Part shown: positions 1 to 9,637 of the stretch, piece by piece
How the letters are laid out: every line of letters begins with the position of its first letter
How positions within the stretch are numbered: the first letter of the stretch is position 1
From: Pedobacter sp. KBS0701
Lineage (GTDB): Bacteria; Bacteroidota; Bacteroidia; Sphingobacteriales; Sphingobacteriaceae
DNA length: 64,000 nucleotides
Assembly (NCBI RefSeq): GCF_005938645.2
Contig: NZ_CP042171.1
Span: 5,580,001-5,644,000 of the forward strand
Direction: 5' to 3'
Notes under the pieces: model-generated
Seen by the model: the letters and a program-made list of their open reading frames with translations, nothing else
Told to the model about the DNA's origin: nothing
The model's database searches: none
Program-made: the position numbers and the translations under genes

Positions 1-36
1 ATAAGAAAGTCCCGATGAAAATCGGGACTTTCTTAT
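1..36. terminator. Bidirectional intrinsic terminator
   Basis: A perfect 16-bp stem (1-16 with 21-36) closes on a GAAA tetraloop. The stem overlaps the stop codon of the minus-strand deoR-type gene (33-35), so it ends that transcript. The A/T-rich arms give a U-run on either strand, so it may also end a transcript entering from the left. Confidence 0.85.
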
Positions 37-779
37 AAAATATTCAATTCCTTTTCCTTGTAGCGTGAAAGCGATTCGTGATCTAAATCCAGTTCGGTTA
101 TCAAATAACTAATACTTTCTATCGGGCAAACCCTCAACCGTAAAGCGATATCCAGTTTTTCAGAAATGCAGAGAACCCCTGTTTTCTTTGCACAGGCCAA
201 CATGGCTTTTTTAAGCTGGTTAATTTCCCAATACGTATCTGTCAGGCCTTCATCCGGATGGATGGCACTCGTTCCCATCAGGCATAAATCGGCCTTTATT
301 TCTGATAGCTGCGTAATTACCTGTCCGCCATAAGTAACCTGCGAATTTTTAGAAAACAAGCCGCCAATCAAAATCACTTCAATATTATTGTACTTGGCCA
401 GTTCTACTGCCACCAGCGGACTAATGGTAAAAAAAGTAGCTGATAAGCCCTTTGGAAGCAGCTTTACAAACTCTAAAATCGTTGTTCCGCCACCCGTTAA
501 AACCACCATGCCATCTTTTATCAGCTGAACTGCTTTTTTGCCAATGGCGATTTTACTATCGCGGGCATAAACTGTACTATCATCAAAAGAACTGTGATAC
601 GATTTGGATAAAGCCCCTCCATGGACCTTGTAAAGTAAGTTTTCATCAACAAGTTCCTGTAGGTCCCTTCTGATGGTATCTTCTGAAACATTGAGTAATT
701 GTACAAGGTCGGACGTTAATACACGGTTGTGCAAATTAATCTGGCGCATGATGAAATCGTGGCGTTCTTTTTTCAGCAT
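33..779 (-). CDS. DeoR-family transcriptional regulator
   Basis: This is a 248-residue repressor of the DeoR/GlpR type, the usual length for the family. The first 55 or so residues form the winged helix-turn-helix, with the family signature VSEDTIRRDLQEL near residues 30-43. The rest is the DeoRC sensor domain, with the GGGTTILEF segment that binds a phosphorylated sugar in known members. It is divergent from the SusC/SusD operon at 1025, and the 245-bp space between them carries 10-bp-phased repeats, so it probably controls that operon and itself. The ligand cannot be read from the sequence. Confidence 0.92.
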   Translation of the reverse strand: MLKKERHDFIMRQINLHNRVLTSDLVQLLNVSEDTIRRDLQELVDENLLYKVHGGALSKSYHSSFDDSTVYARDSKIAIGKKAVQLIKDGMVVLTGGGTTILEFVKLLPKGLSATFFTISPLVAVELAKYNNIEVILIGGLFSKNSQVTYGGQVITQLSEIKADLCLMGTSAIHPDEGLTDTYWEINQLKKAMLACAKKTGVLCISEKLDIALRLRVCPIESISYLITELDLDHESLSRYKEKELNIL

Positions 780-836
780 AAGTAGGTGTCTGGTTTCAGA
801 CGAATGTATAAAAGATTTTTAGATTTTTTAAATATT

Positions 837-960
837 GCATGTTTTTGCGTGTTTTTGCAATTTAATGTTGTTAGTTGCTGGTAAATAGTTTGTTAATTTG
901 TTTTTTTATTCCAAAACATTTATGATATTAGCATTAAAATGCGTTATTATGCGTGTTTTA
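837..960. promoter_or_regulatory. 10-bp-phased GCRT repeats between deoR and susC
   Basis: Two adjacent 10-mers, GCATGTTTTT (837-846) and GCGTGTTTTT (847-856), and three further adjacent 10-mers beginning GCAT/GCGT (931-940, 941-950, 951-960) lie between the divergent genes. Ten-bp phasing puts the units on one face of the helix. Operator sites for the DeoR-type regulator next door are the simplest reading. This is inferred, with no experimental support. Confidence 0.45.
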
Positions 961-1024
961 CAAAACAGTTAATTAACTAACCGCTACAACTAACAAATCA
1001 TTTTATCCCCAAAACAGGCAGTTT

Positions 1025-4000
1025 ATGAAAAAAAAACTACTACTAATTTTTATTGGTACGTTCTTTTTGCTGGCGCATGCCATTGCGCAGCAAATAACCG
1101 TTACTGGTAAGGTTACGTCAGCCGACGGACCTATACCCGGTGTTTCCATTCGTGTGAAAGGAAGCACGGTGGTTGCACAAACCAACGCGGATGGTAATTA
1201 TTCCATCAAAGCGCTGAAAACAGATATAATTACCTTTACTTATATTGGTTATGCTACAGTTGAAAGAACAGTAGGAAACAGTACTTCTGTTAATGTGGTG
1301 CTTCAGGCTAATGTTAACTCCCTCAATGAAGTCGTGGTAACGGCTTTGGGGCAACAAGTTTCCAGGAAAGCGCTGGGAACTGCTCAACAACAAGTTAAAG
1401 GTCAGGATTTGGCCGATACCCAACGTGAGAATTTTGTTAACGCACTACAAGGACGTATTGCAGGTGTTGAAGTAACAAGTTCATCTGGTGTTCCGGGTGC
1501 ATCTTCTTCCATCACCATTAGGGGCGTAAGCTCTATTAGTGGCAGTAATCAGCCATTATTTGTGGTAGATGGTTTGCCTATCGACAATAAGACGCTAAAT
1601 ACAAGTGCATTTTATTCTGATAATAGTTCAACTACAGCATTTTCTAATAAGGGAGTTGATTTTACCAACCGGGCAGCCGATATCAATCCCGAAGATATTG
1701 AAAGCCTGGTGGTTTTAAAAGGGCCTGAGGCAGCAGCATTATACGGAATTGACGCCGCAAATGGCGCTATTGTAATTACCACCAAGCGCGGTAAATCGGG
1801 TAAAGGATCAATCAACTATAGCAATAGCTTCCGGATAGAAAAAACCAGTGTTAAACCAGAAATACAAGGTGTTTATGGCTTAGGCACTGGTGGAGTTACG
1901 TCATCAGGCACACTTCAATACTTTGGCCCTGCTTATGCTCCTGGCACTGTTTTGTACGATAATATTGATGGTTTCTTCCAGACAGCACTCACTCAAAAAC
2001 ATAACCTATCATTTGATGGTGGAGGGCAGGATATGAGTTACAGGATCTCTACATCTTATACGGCACAAAATGGCGTTGTACCAAATTCTAATTACGATCG
2101 GTTTACCTTAAATGGGTCTACAAATGGTAAGTTGAACGATTGGATGAAGGTTGATTTATCAATGACCTATACTTACGCCTTGAATAATCAACCTTTCAAA
2201 GGGGCTGGAGGTCCGCTAATTGGATTGCTTTTATGGCCACAGGAAGATGATGCCAGGAATTATCTTACCGCTGCCGGTACAAGAAGAAGATTTACAACCG
2301 CCACAGATTTAACGTCAGAAATTGAAAATCCTTATTTTAACGTAAATAAGAACAAAATTAATTCTATTCAAAATAGAATAACATCAAACTTTGGCTTTAC
2401 CATTACGCCTGTTAAATGGCTTAATTTAAAATCGAATATTGGTTTCGACGTATACTCGAACAAAAACTTATTGTTAAGCCATCCGGAAAGTTCCAGGGGG
2501 TTCAATAAGCAGGGGATTATGGATGTTGCCAATGACAATACCAGGAATGTTAACGTTCAGAATTTACTGAATTTAACCAAACAGAAAATCACCTCCGATC
2601 TGTCTATTGATGCTACCTTAGGTAATGCCATACAAGATTTAAGATCTAATATCGATGCACAATACGGAGAAGGCTTTTTAGATCCAAACTTTATCTCTAT
2701 AAATAATACGACCACAACACTCAGAAATGCAAAATCATCTATTTCTCAAAGAAGATTATTCAGTTTGTTCGGCCGTGCAACATTAAATTATAAAGATTAT
2801 CTGTATATAACTGCAACAGGTAGAAATGACTGGACATCTACTATTCCTATCGGAGCTAATTCATTCTTTTACCCTTCTGTGTCTGGTAGTTTTGTGTTTA
2901 CGGAAGTTCCGGCTTTTAAAGAAGCCCTTAGTACTGTATTTACCTCAGGTAAATTAAGAGCTGCATTTGCGAATGTGGGTAAAGATGCCAGGCCCTATAG
3001 TTATGTACCTTCATTGGAAAGTAAAGCAACTGTTGGTGGAGGATTTGGTTATGGTTTTACAGGACCAAATTTAGCCCTAAGACCTGAGTTTGCGAGTTCG
3101 TATGAAGTTGGGACAGAACTGGCTTTCTTTAAAGATAGATTGGGATTAGATTTTACCGTTTACCGCAAAGAAACCTCCGATCAGATTGTTAATGATATCA
3201 GAGGTAGTTATGCTACCGGATATGTGTTATTCAATTTAAATGGCGCTAAAACCAGAAGTGAAGGTATTGAGGTAACTTTACGCGGAACACCGATTAAAAA
3301 TAAAGACTTTAGCTGGAATGCCCTGGTAAACTTCGAAAGTGCAAGGGCGAGGGTTTTAAGTTTGCCAAATGAACTTCCTGAATCTTATGTTTCTGATACC
3401 AATGTGTATGGAACCATTAGAAATGGTACAACACCAGGTTATTCGACAAGATCGCTAACCGGAACCTTCTATTTGAGGAATGATAGGGGAGATATCCTGA
3501 TTAACCCGGCATCTGGATTGCCGGTTAGGTCATCAGTTGTTATTCAGGGGCCTGGAAAAGGATATGACAGGCAGCCAGATTTCTCCATCGGTATTACCAA
3601 TACTTTTACCTATAAAAACTTTGCATTATCATTCTTATTGGATATTAGAAAAGGTGGGGATGTGCTTAACGCTACGCAAAGTTATCTTACACAAAGAGGT
3701 TTAAGTACCATGACTCTTGATAGGCTAACGCCTAGGGTTGTAAGCGGAGTTATCCAGGATGGTAAAGAAAACAGTGCAAATCCTACAATCAATAATATTG
3801 CTGTTACTCCGTTTTATCAGAATACTTACTATACCAGTTTAAGTGAAGAGCTTTTTATTGAAAAGGACATTAACTGGATCAGATTGAAGGATGTAACCTT
3901 ACAATACAGGCTGCCTCAAACTGTTTTTAGCAAACAAAATTTTTTTAAAAGTGCAAGTGTTTTCGTAACCGGTACCGATTTATTCTTAATTACCAATTAT

Positions 4001-4126
4001 TCAGGATTAGATCCGGTTGTAAATGGAAATACAGCTGCGGTTGGTGGTTCTGGTTCTTCAGGAATAGATTACGGTAATTTTCCGGTACCAATAGGATTAA
4101 ACTTTGGGGTTAAAATTGGCTTATAA
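1025..4126 (+). CDS. SusC/RagA-family TonB-linked outer membrane transporter
   Basis: A 1033-residue TonB-dependent importer of the SusC type, which takes up oligosaccharides or other large nutrients together with its SusD-like lid. It has a signal peptide ending near AIAQQ, a carboxypeptidase-regulatory-like beta-sandwich (about residues 25-105), a TonB-box-like EVVVTA segment, a plug domain (about 115-225, with FVVDGLPI and the PEDIESLVVLKGPEAAALYG type motif) and a C-terminal beta-barrel ending in FGVKIGL. It is the first gene of an operon with the SusD-like gene 16 nt downstream. No anti-sigma/ECF or hybrid two-component regulator is adjacent; the only neighbouring regulator is the divergent DeoR protein. 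The substrate is unknown. Confidence 0.95.
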   Translation: MKKKLLLIFIGTFFLLAHAIAQQITVTGKVTSADGPIPGVSIRVKGSTVVAQTNADGNYSIKALKTDIITFTYIGYATVERTVGNSTSVNVVLQANVNSLNEVVVTALGQQVSRKALGTAQQQVKGQDLADTQRENFVNALQGRIAGVEVTSSSGVPGASSSITIRGVSSISGSNQPLFVVDGLPIDNKTLNTSAFYSDNSSTTAFSNKGVDFTNRAADINPEDIESLVVLKGPEAAALYGIDAANGAIVITTKRGKSGKGSINYSNSFRIEKTSVKPEIQGVYGLGTGGVTSSGTLQYFGPAYAPGTVLYDNIDGFFQTALTQKHNLSFDGGGQDMSYRISTSYTAQNGVVPNSNYDRFTLNGSTNGKLNDWMKVDLSMTYTYALNNQPFKGAGGPLIGLLLWPQEDDARNYLTAAGTRRRFTTATDLTSEIENPYFNVNKNKINSIQNRITSNFGFTITPVKWLNLKSNIGFDVYSNKNLLLSHPESSRGFNKQGIMDVANDNTRNVNVQNLLNLTKQKITSDLSIDATLGNAIQDLRSNIDAQYGEGFLDPNFISINNTTTTLRNAKSSISQRRLFSLFGRATLNYKDYLYITATGRNDWTSTIPIGANSFFYPSVSGSFVFTEVPAFKEALSTVFTSGKLRAAFANVGKDARPYSYVPSLESKATVGGGFGYGFTGPNLALRPEFASSYEVGTELAFFKDRLGLDFTVYRKETSDQIVNDIRGSYATGYVLFNLNGAKTRSEGIEVTLRGTPIKNKDFSWNALVNFESARARVLSLPNELPESYVSDTNVYGTIRNGTTPGYSTRSLTGTFYLRNDRGDILINPASGLPVRSSVVIQGPGKGYDRQPDFSIGITNTFTYKNFALSFLLDIRKGGDVLNATQSYLTQRGLSTMTLDRLTPRVVSGVIQDGKENSANPTINNIAVTPFYQNTYYTSLSEELFIEKDINWIRLKDVTLQYRLPQTVFSKQNFFKSASVFVTGTDLFLITNYSGLDPVVNGNTAAVGGSGSSGIDYGNFPVPIGLNFGVKIGL

Positions 4127-4142
4127 TAAGAAGAAAAAACGA

Positions 4143-5732
4143 ATGAAAAAATTATATATACTATTAGTATTAGGGAGTCTTATTTCCACAAGTGGGTGTA
4201 AGAAATTCTTAGATGTAAATACAAATCCAAATGCACCACAATCAGTAGAGGCTAATTTGTATTTATCACCAATGCTGCATTGGATGGCTTCAGCGCCGCA
4301 GTTTGATGGAATTTATATTGGTCGTTATACGCAGAACCTGGCTTCTACAGCTACTCAGGATCTTTGGGAAAGGCATGGCAACAATCAGGGTGGCACTGCT
4401 CCCGATCAAGGCGGCCAGATATGGAGAACCACATATTTCGATTTTGGGCAAAATTTAATCGACATGACGAGTAAAGCCGAAAGCCAGCAACGCTGGGATT
4501 TGCTGGGTGTGGCGCAAATTCTGAAAGCATGGGGATGGCTTACTGCCACAGATGCCAATGGCGAAATTATTATCAGGGAAGCGTTTGATCCGAATAAAAC
4601 TTCTTTCAAATACGATTCGCAAGAATTTGCTTATCAAGAAACATTGAGGTTAATCGACGCTGCCATTGCCAATTTAAACAGAACTGATGGAGCCGTAAAT
4701 GAGGGTTATTTAGGTAAGACCGATTTTATTTATAGAGGAAAACGTGCTTCATGGATTAAATTCGCGTATGGTTTCAAAGCAATTGTTTTAAATCATTACT
4801 CTAACAAAACATCACTTTATAAACCAGACGATGTTATTGCTGCAGTTGATGCCTCATTTGCCGGAAATGTTGATGATGCTTTAATCCCGTATGCAGGAAC
4901 AGCTAATGACGATGCTAACTTTTTATCTGCAACAAGAAATAACATAGGTACCCTTAGGCAAACCAAATTCATCCTGTCGTTAATGGATGGTACTGTCTTT
5001 ACAAGCGTTGTTGACCCAAGGATGAGCAGGATGCTGGCGCCATCTCCTGATGGTGCGTACAGAGGTTTGGAGCCAACTTCAGGCGTTGGCGCATTAACTG
5101 CAACCCAACAACCGCTAAACCTTTGGGGTTATGCTTCTCAGGCAGCAGCCAATGCTTCAGCAACTACTCCGGCAAGGTATTTATTTGCACGTAAAAATAA
5201 ATTTCCGATTATTACTTATTCTCAATTGCAGTTTATCAAAGCTGAAGCGGCTTATAAAAAAGGAGATAAAGCAACGGCTTTAGCGGCGTATAAAAATGCT
5301 GTTTCAACTCATTTCGACTTTGTAAATGCACGAAATACTGATGACGGGCAAACACCAACGCAAATAAGTGCAACAGAAAAGAGCACGTACCTTGCTTCGC
5401 CGCTTATTACGCCTGTAAATCCAAACGATTTAACCCTTTCACAGATTATGTGTCAGAAATATATTGCACAATGGGCCTGGGGGCATTTGGAACAATGGAC
5501 AGATTTAAGAAGATACCACTATACAGATAAGGATCCTGTAACCGCAAATCAGGTTTTTATAGGATTTACTATTCCTACAGTGCTTTTTCCGGATAACCAG
5601 ACTAAAGTAGTTCAGCGAATGCGCCCGCGTTTTAATTCAGAATATGTTTGGAATAGGGAAGGGCTTAATGCCATTGGTGGTCTGGCAACCGATTATCAGA
5701 CTAAAGAAATGTGGATAACAACGCCTCAATAA
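4143..5732 (+). CDS. SusD/RagB-family nutrient-binding lipoprotein (SusD-like_2 type)
   Basis: A surface lipoprotein that forms the lid of the SusC-type transporter encoded just upstream. I chose the ATG at 4143, because MKKLYILLVLGS followed by the lipobox TSGC is a clean type II signal peptide, whereas the longer frame from 4104 overlaps the end of the susC-like gene and would add a charged 13-residue extension. The mature protein starts CKKFLDVNTNPN, and the NTNPN motif is typical of the SusD-like_2 branch. It contains TPR-like helices, including the segment around AAYKKGDKATALAAYKNAV. Length is normal for the family. Confidence 0.93.
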   Translation: MKKLYILLVLGSLISTSGCKKFLDVNTNPNAPQSVEANLYLSPMLHWMASAPQFDGIYIGRYTQNLASTATQDLWERHGNNQGGTAPDQGGQIWRTTYFDFGQNLIDMTSKAESQQRWDLLGVAQILKAWGWLTATDANGEIIIREAFDPNKTSFKYDSQEFAYQETLRLIDAAIANLNRTDGAVNEGYLGKTDFIYRGKRASWIKFAYGFKAIVLNHYSNKTSLYKPDDVIAAVDASFAGNVDDALIPYAGTANDDANFLSATRNNIGTLRQTKFILSLMDGTVFTSVVDPRMSRMLAPSPDGAYRGLEPTSGVGALTATQQPLNLWGYASQAAANASATTPARYLFARKNKFPIITYSQLQFIKAEAAYKKGDKATALAAYKNAVSTHFDFVNARNTDDGQTPTQISATEKSTYLASPLITPVNPNDLTLSQIMCQKYIAQWAWGHLEQWTDLRRYHYTDKDPVTANQVFIGFTIPTVLFPDNQTKVVQRMRPRFNSEYVWNREGLNAIGGLATDYQTKEMWITTPQ

Positions 5733-5739
5733 TTAAATT

Positions 5740-6525
5740 ATGAAAAGAAAATATATCATATTAGCAGTACTACTGCTATCAACTATAATTTATTCTTGTG
5801 AGAAAAATGCTGTTCAAGAAATCTCAGTGCCCGTAAGTGGTGCTCAATTGAAGTATTTTAATTTTGCACTTAATGCGCCCGTGGTAAACTTTTATGCCGG
5901 AGGTACAAAAGTTACAGCTGCGAGTTCTACAACAGGCGTAGAAAGCGGAACTACAGGCGTAGCATTTCCAACAGTTTATCCCTCAACAAATGCATACTCA
6001 ATTCTTGCTCCGGGTACTTACGATTTTATGGCACAACGCCCCAGCACTGCTGCGGCAGATCCTAACCTGGTTATTGCAAGCCTAAACAAACAAGTAGCAG
6101 AGGGTAAAAATTATTCGATTTATTTATCGGGCCTGTATAACATCACCACTAAAAAAACAGATGTTTTTGTGGTTGATGATGTGTTGCCTGCTATCGATAC
6201 ATCGGGTGCCTATGTGCGTTTTGTTCATGCCTCTTACAATGCAAATCCCTTTGATCTGGTATTGAAAAATACAACAAGTTTGGTTGAAACAACTGTTGCA
6301 ACCAATGTTGCTTATAAAAGTGCTTCAAATTTTGCTAAAGTTCCACAGGGTGTTTACGATTTAATATTGAGGTACACGGGTACAGCAACTAATATTGTAA
6401 TTAGAACTGCCGTAAATGTTACGAAATCCAATACCTATAGTTTTAGCTTAAGAGGGGATATCACATTGCCTTACACAGGTACGGCAGTTAACCGGCCATT
6501 TATTGATAATACACCAAATAGATAA
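5740..6525 (+). CDS. DUF4397-domain lipoprotein
   Basis: A 261-residue exported lipoprotein with signal MKRKYIILAVLLLSTIIYSC. The mature part holds two repeats resembling DUF4397, each with a short motif for a beta-strand-rich fold (LKYFNFALNAPVVNFYAGG and YVRFVHASYNANPFDLVL). It starts 7 nt after the SusD-like stop codon and so is the third gene of that operon. In Bacteroidota such proteins often follow SusC/SusD pairs; an accessory surface-binding role is inferred and no enzyme motif is visible. Confidence 0.85.
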   Translation: MKRKYIILAVLLLSTIIYSCEKNAVQEISVPVSGAQLKYFNFALNAPVVNFYAGGTKVTAASSTTGVESGTTGVAFPTVYPSTNAYSILAPGTYDFMAQRPSTAAADPNLVIASLNKQVAEGKNYSIYLSGLYNITTKKTDVFVVDDVLPAIDTSGAYVRFVHASYNANPFDLVLKNTTSLVETTVATNVAYKSASNFAKVPQGVYDLILRYTGTATNIVIRTAVNVTKSNTYSFSLRGDITLPYTGTAVNRPFIDNTPNR

Positions 6526-6611
6526 GTAAAGATACCTACGGAAAAAACAGACCCAGGTAAATCTTTTATGAAACGGATCAGAAATAGATTAAAAGACCTA
6601 AACTTAAAAGG

Positions 6612-6639
6612 AGCGCCAGAGCAAAAATAATCTGGCGCT
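6612..6639 (-). terminator. Hairpin between convergent genes
   Basis: AGCGCCAGA (6612-6620) pairs with TCTGGCGCT (6631-6639) over a 10-nt loop. On the minus strand it is followed by a U-rich stretch, so it best fits termination of the outer-membrane barrel gene; the convergent SusC operon may use it too. Confidence 0.6.
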
Positions 6640-6650
6640 TACTCATCAGC

Positions 6651-7253
6651 TTACAAAATCTTAAATCCTAAACTCAGTTGGAAAAGGTTAGGTTTCTGGC
6701 TGTATTTTTCACTTTTACTGATATTCGATAAACCGGCTTCATAACGTAAATCAACCGAAATGCTGCCTACATCTACACCTGCACCAAACTGTGCGCCCAA
6801 TGCCTGGTTTTTGTAGTTGCTAAAATCTGTTGCCTGTTGGTAAGCTGAGCTAAAAGTCGAATTTTCATCCAGGATAAATGAAATTACCGGACCGGCCATT
6901 AGACGGAAGTTTAAGTTTTTGGCGCCGAATTTTGTTCCAAATAAAACAGGAACATCCAAAGTGGTAAATTTTACTTTTCCTTCAGCAGATACTTCGTTGC
7001 CGTTGTCCTGTTGGATGCTTATAAATTTGTTGCCTTTACTGCCAATGTAAGCTTCAGGCTGTACATAAAAGCTGGCACCGCCAATACGTGCCCAGGCACC
7101 GATTTGATAGCCTAAACGGTTTTCTTCGCTTGCAAAATCTGCATTTAATTTGGCTAAATTCACACCTGCTTTAACCCCCAGGTTAAACGTTTGTGCCTTT
7201 GATGTTGCCCAACCCAGGGTTAGGAAGACAATAGAGAAGATAATCTTTTTCAT
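6651..7253 (-). CDS. Outer membrane beta-barrel protein (PorT-like family)
   Basis: A 200-residue protein with a clear signal peptide ending ATSKAQT. The alternating hydrophobic strands, the start FNLGVKAGVNLAKL and the end FQLSLGFKIL are typical of the small eight-stranded barrels annotated as porin-family or outer membrane beta-barrel proteins in Bacteroidota. It is monocistronic and convergent with the SusC operon. A specific function cannot be assigned. Confidence 0.85.
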   Translation of the reverse strand: MKKIIFSIVFLTLGWATSKAQTFNLGVKAGVNLAKLNADFASEENRLGYQIGAWARIGGASFYVQPEAYIGSKGNKFISIQQDNGNEVSAEGKVKFTTLDVPVLFGTKFGAKNLNFRLMAGPVISFILDENSTFSSAYQQATDFSNYKNQALGAQFGAGVDVGSISVDLRYEAGLSNISKSEKYSQKPNLFQLSLGFKIL

Positions 7254-7487
7254 GTTGTTTAATTTGCTGTTTTAAAGGTTAGTGATTCCATAAATCGCTA
7301 TGAATGTCATTTTTAGGGCGTTTTTGCAGATTCTTATTTCAGTTTTAACATTTACACAATATGGATTTTACACCTGATTAAGTTTTATAACGCAGTTTTA
7401 ACACAATTATCGTGCAAAAAGAATTCACGATCCTCCACTTTTTTTATCACATCAAATAAAAAGGTATTAACCTGAACAAATATTTTT

Positions 7488-7495
7488 TACTTTTG
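7488..7495 (+). promoter_or_regulatory. Bacteroidota -7 promoter element
   Basis: TACTTTTG fits the Bacteroidota consensus TAnnTTTG exactly; the expected -33 TTTG position reads TATT. Transcription would begin near 7502, which supports the ATG at 7514 over the upstream TTG at 7493 as start of the small gene that follows. Confidence 0.55.
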
Positions 7496-7513
7496 CATCA
7501 AATAAAATATGCC

Positions 7514-7729
7514 ATGGCTAATTTTCAACTGACTTCTGAAACTGCATTTAAAGTAAAAACTAAGTTTTTAAGGAAATACCGCGATCTGGCGAACGAGCCT
7601 TTAGAATTTACGCCGGGCAAAGAAGATCAATTGGTTGAAGATTTAATGCGTTTGGTGAAACGCGACCGGACCTACATCGAATTTACGATTCAAAAAGCAC
7701 TTGCCGATACTAAAGGAAACAGGCTTTAG
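7514..7729 (+). CDS. Small conserved-looking protein of unknown function
   Basis: A 71-residue soluble, charged, mostly helical protein starting MANFQLTSETAFK. I prefer the ATG at 7514, since an upstream TTG in frame (7493) lies inside the predicted -7 element. There is no signal peptide, membrane segment or recognised motif. It is monocistronic, between the divergent barrel-protein gene and the S41 protease gene. I do not recognise the family. Confidence 0.7.
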   Translation: MANFQLTSETAFKVKTKFLRKYRDLANEPLEFTPGKEDQLVEDLMRLVKRDRTYIEFTIQKALADTKGNRL

Positions 7730-7918
7730 TTTAATTTATCTATCAGCTAATCCTCGTTTCTTTTTTAGCGTAACGCTTAATTTACGCATCACCCAAATAA
7801 GCAGTTTTTAATATTTACGGCTTTTTGTACATTTACGTTTGTACAGAATTACTAAATAATCTTTCAAACAGGTGATAATCTATTTATCCGGGCTATTGGA
7901 ATTAAAATAAAAAGGGGA

Positions 7919-9610
7919 ATGAAGAAACTAAAATATGGTCTTTTAGCAGCAGGTTTTGGGCTAGCTGCTTTATCTTTTTCATTTAAAGAAGATTTGTTCC
8001 TGGTATCTAAAAACCTAGATATTTTTGCCTCGCTGTATAAAGAAATCAACATCAACTACGTAGATGATACCAATGCCCCTCAATTGATGAAAACGGGTAT
8101 TGATGCCATGTTAGATAGTTTAGATCCATATACCGAGTATGTTCCCGAATCGGAAATTGAAGATTACAAGTTAAAATATGTAAGTACACAGTACGGCGGT
8201 ATTGGTGCCAGCACTGTTTTTATTGACGGAAAACTATTTATTAACGACATCAGTGAGGGGTATCCGGCAAATAAAAGCGACCTTAAAGCAGGAGATCAGG
8301 TGGTAAGCATAAACGGAATCGCAGTAAAGGGTAAAGATCGTCAGGAAATTAGTCAGTTGCTGCGTGGTCCTAAAGGCACACCGGTAGATTTGCTGGTCGT
8401 TAGAGATGGTAAGGAAATTACTAAAAAACTTGTGCGTGATGAAATAAAACAGCCTAACGTTTCTTATTCTGGAATGGTCGGAGATGGAATCGGTTATATC
8501 AAGCTCGATAAATTTCTGGAAAATTCCGGACAGGAGGTTAAAGATGCCCTGTTGGCTATTCAAAAAGAAAATCCAAAAGGTGTAGTTTTAGATTTGAGAA
8601 ACAATGGTGGAGGTATTTTGCAGGAAGCGGTTAAAATTGTGAACCTCTTTGTGAATAAGGATCAGCTTATTGTAACCCAAAAAGGTAAAAATGTAGAGAA
8701 AACCATTGCCTATAAAACGCTTAATGCACCAATTTCTACTTCGGTTCCTTTGGTTGTATTGGTAAATGGAAATTCGGCTTCAGCTTCAGAAATTGTTGCA
8801 GGTTCTTTGCAGGATCTGGACCGTGCTATTGTGATCGGTCAGCGCAGCTACGGCAAGGGCTTGGTTCAACAGACTTTTAATTTGCCCTATAATAGTTTAG
8901 TTAAGGTAACTGTTGCTAAATATTATACGCCATCGGGCAGATGTATCCAAAAACTGGATTATGCCCATAAAAATGCAGAAGGGGTGGCCGAACGTTTTGC
9001 CGATTCTACCATGGTAATGTACCAGACTAAAGCAGGTAGAAATGTATACAGCGGTAACGGTGTTTACCCCGATATTGTGGTGGATGCAGCCAAATTAAGC
9101 CCGATTACGATTTCTATGCTCAATAAAAGCCTTTTCTTTAATTATGCAAATCAGTACAGGAAAGAAAAACCAGTATTAGCCTCAGCAAAAACCTTTCAGC
9201 TTTCAGATGCAGATTACGCCTCTTTTGCAAGCGGCCTTGCTGATAAAGATTTAACCTACCAAAGCCGTACAGAAAGATTATTATCCGATCTGCGCGTGGA
9301 GGCAGAGAAAGAAAATAAATCTGCTGAAGTAAAAACCGATCTCGAAAACCTTAAATATAAACTTACTTCTTCTAAAAAAACTGACCTGGTTAACCATAAG
9401 GCAGAAATTAAAAGAGTTTTAGAAACACAGATTGTGAGCCGTTATTTTTACGAAAAAGGAAGGATTGAACAGAGCTTTCAATACGATAAAGAACTTGCTA
9501 CAGCTAAAAACCTTTTCGCCAATCAAACACAGGTTTTAGCCATTTTAAAAGGCGATGGAAACTATAAGGTAATTGGAAAACCAACCAAAGCCACTGCTTC
9601 CATAGACTAA
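7919..9610 (+). CDS. S41-family C-terminal processing protease
   Basis: A 563-residue periplasmic serine protease of the CtpA/Tsp type. The N-terminus MKKLKYGLLAAGFGLAALSF is a signal or membrane anchor. A PDZ domain follows at about residues 80-170 (GGIGASTVF, AGDQVVSINGIAVKG). The catalytic pair is Ser288 in NGNSASASEI and Lys313 in SYGKGLVQ, spaced by 25 residues as in characterised tail-specific proteases. The roughly 150-residue C-terminal extension is alpha-helical and charged. The GH29 gene starts 27 nt downstream, so the two may be co-transcribed. Confidence 0.93.
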   Translation: MKKLKYGLLAAGFGLAALSFSFKEDLFLVSKNLDIFASLYKEININYVDDTNAPQLMKTGIDAMLDSLDPYTEYVPESEIEDYKLKYVSTQYGGIGASTVFIDGKLFINDISEGYPANKSDLKAGDQVVSINGIAVKGKDRQEISQLLRGPKGTPVDLLVVRDGKEITKKLVRDEIKQPNVSYSGMVGDGIGYIKLDKFLENSGQEVKDALLAIQKENPKGVVLDLRNNGGGILQEAVKIVNLFVNKDQLIVTQKGKNVEKTIAYKTLNAPISTSVPLVVLVNGNSASASEIVAGSLQDLDRAIVIGQRSYGKGLVQQTFNLPYNSLVKVTVAKYYTPSGRCIQKLDYAHKNAEGVAERFADSTMVMYQTKAGRNVYSGNGVYPDIVVDAAKLSPITISMLNKSLFFNYANQYRKEKPVLASAKTFQLSDADYASFASGLADKDLTYQSRTERLLSDLRVEAEKENKSAEVKTDLENLKYKLTSSKKTDLVNHKAEIKRVLETQIVSRYFYEKGRIEQSFQYDKELATAKNLFANQTQVLAILKGDGNYKVIGKPTKATASID

Positions 9611-9637
9611 ACCTAACCAAACGACACCGCTATTCTT

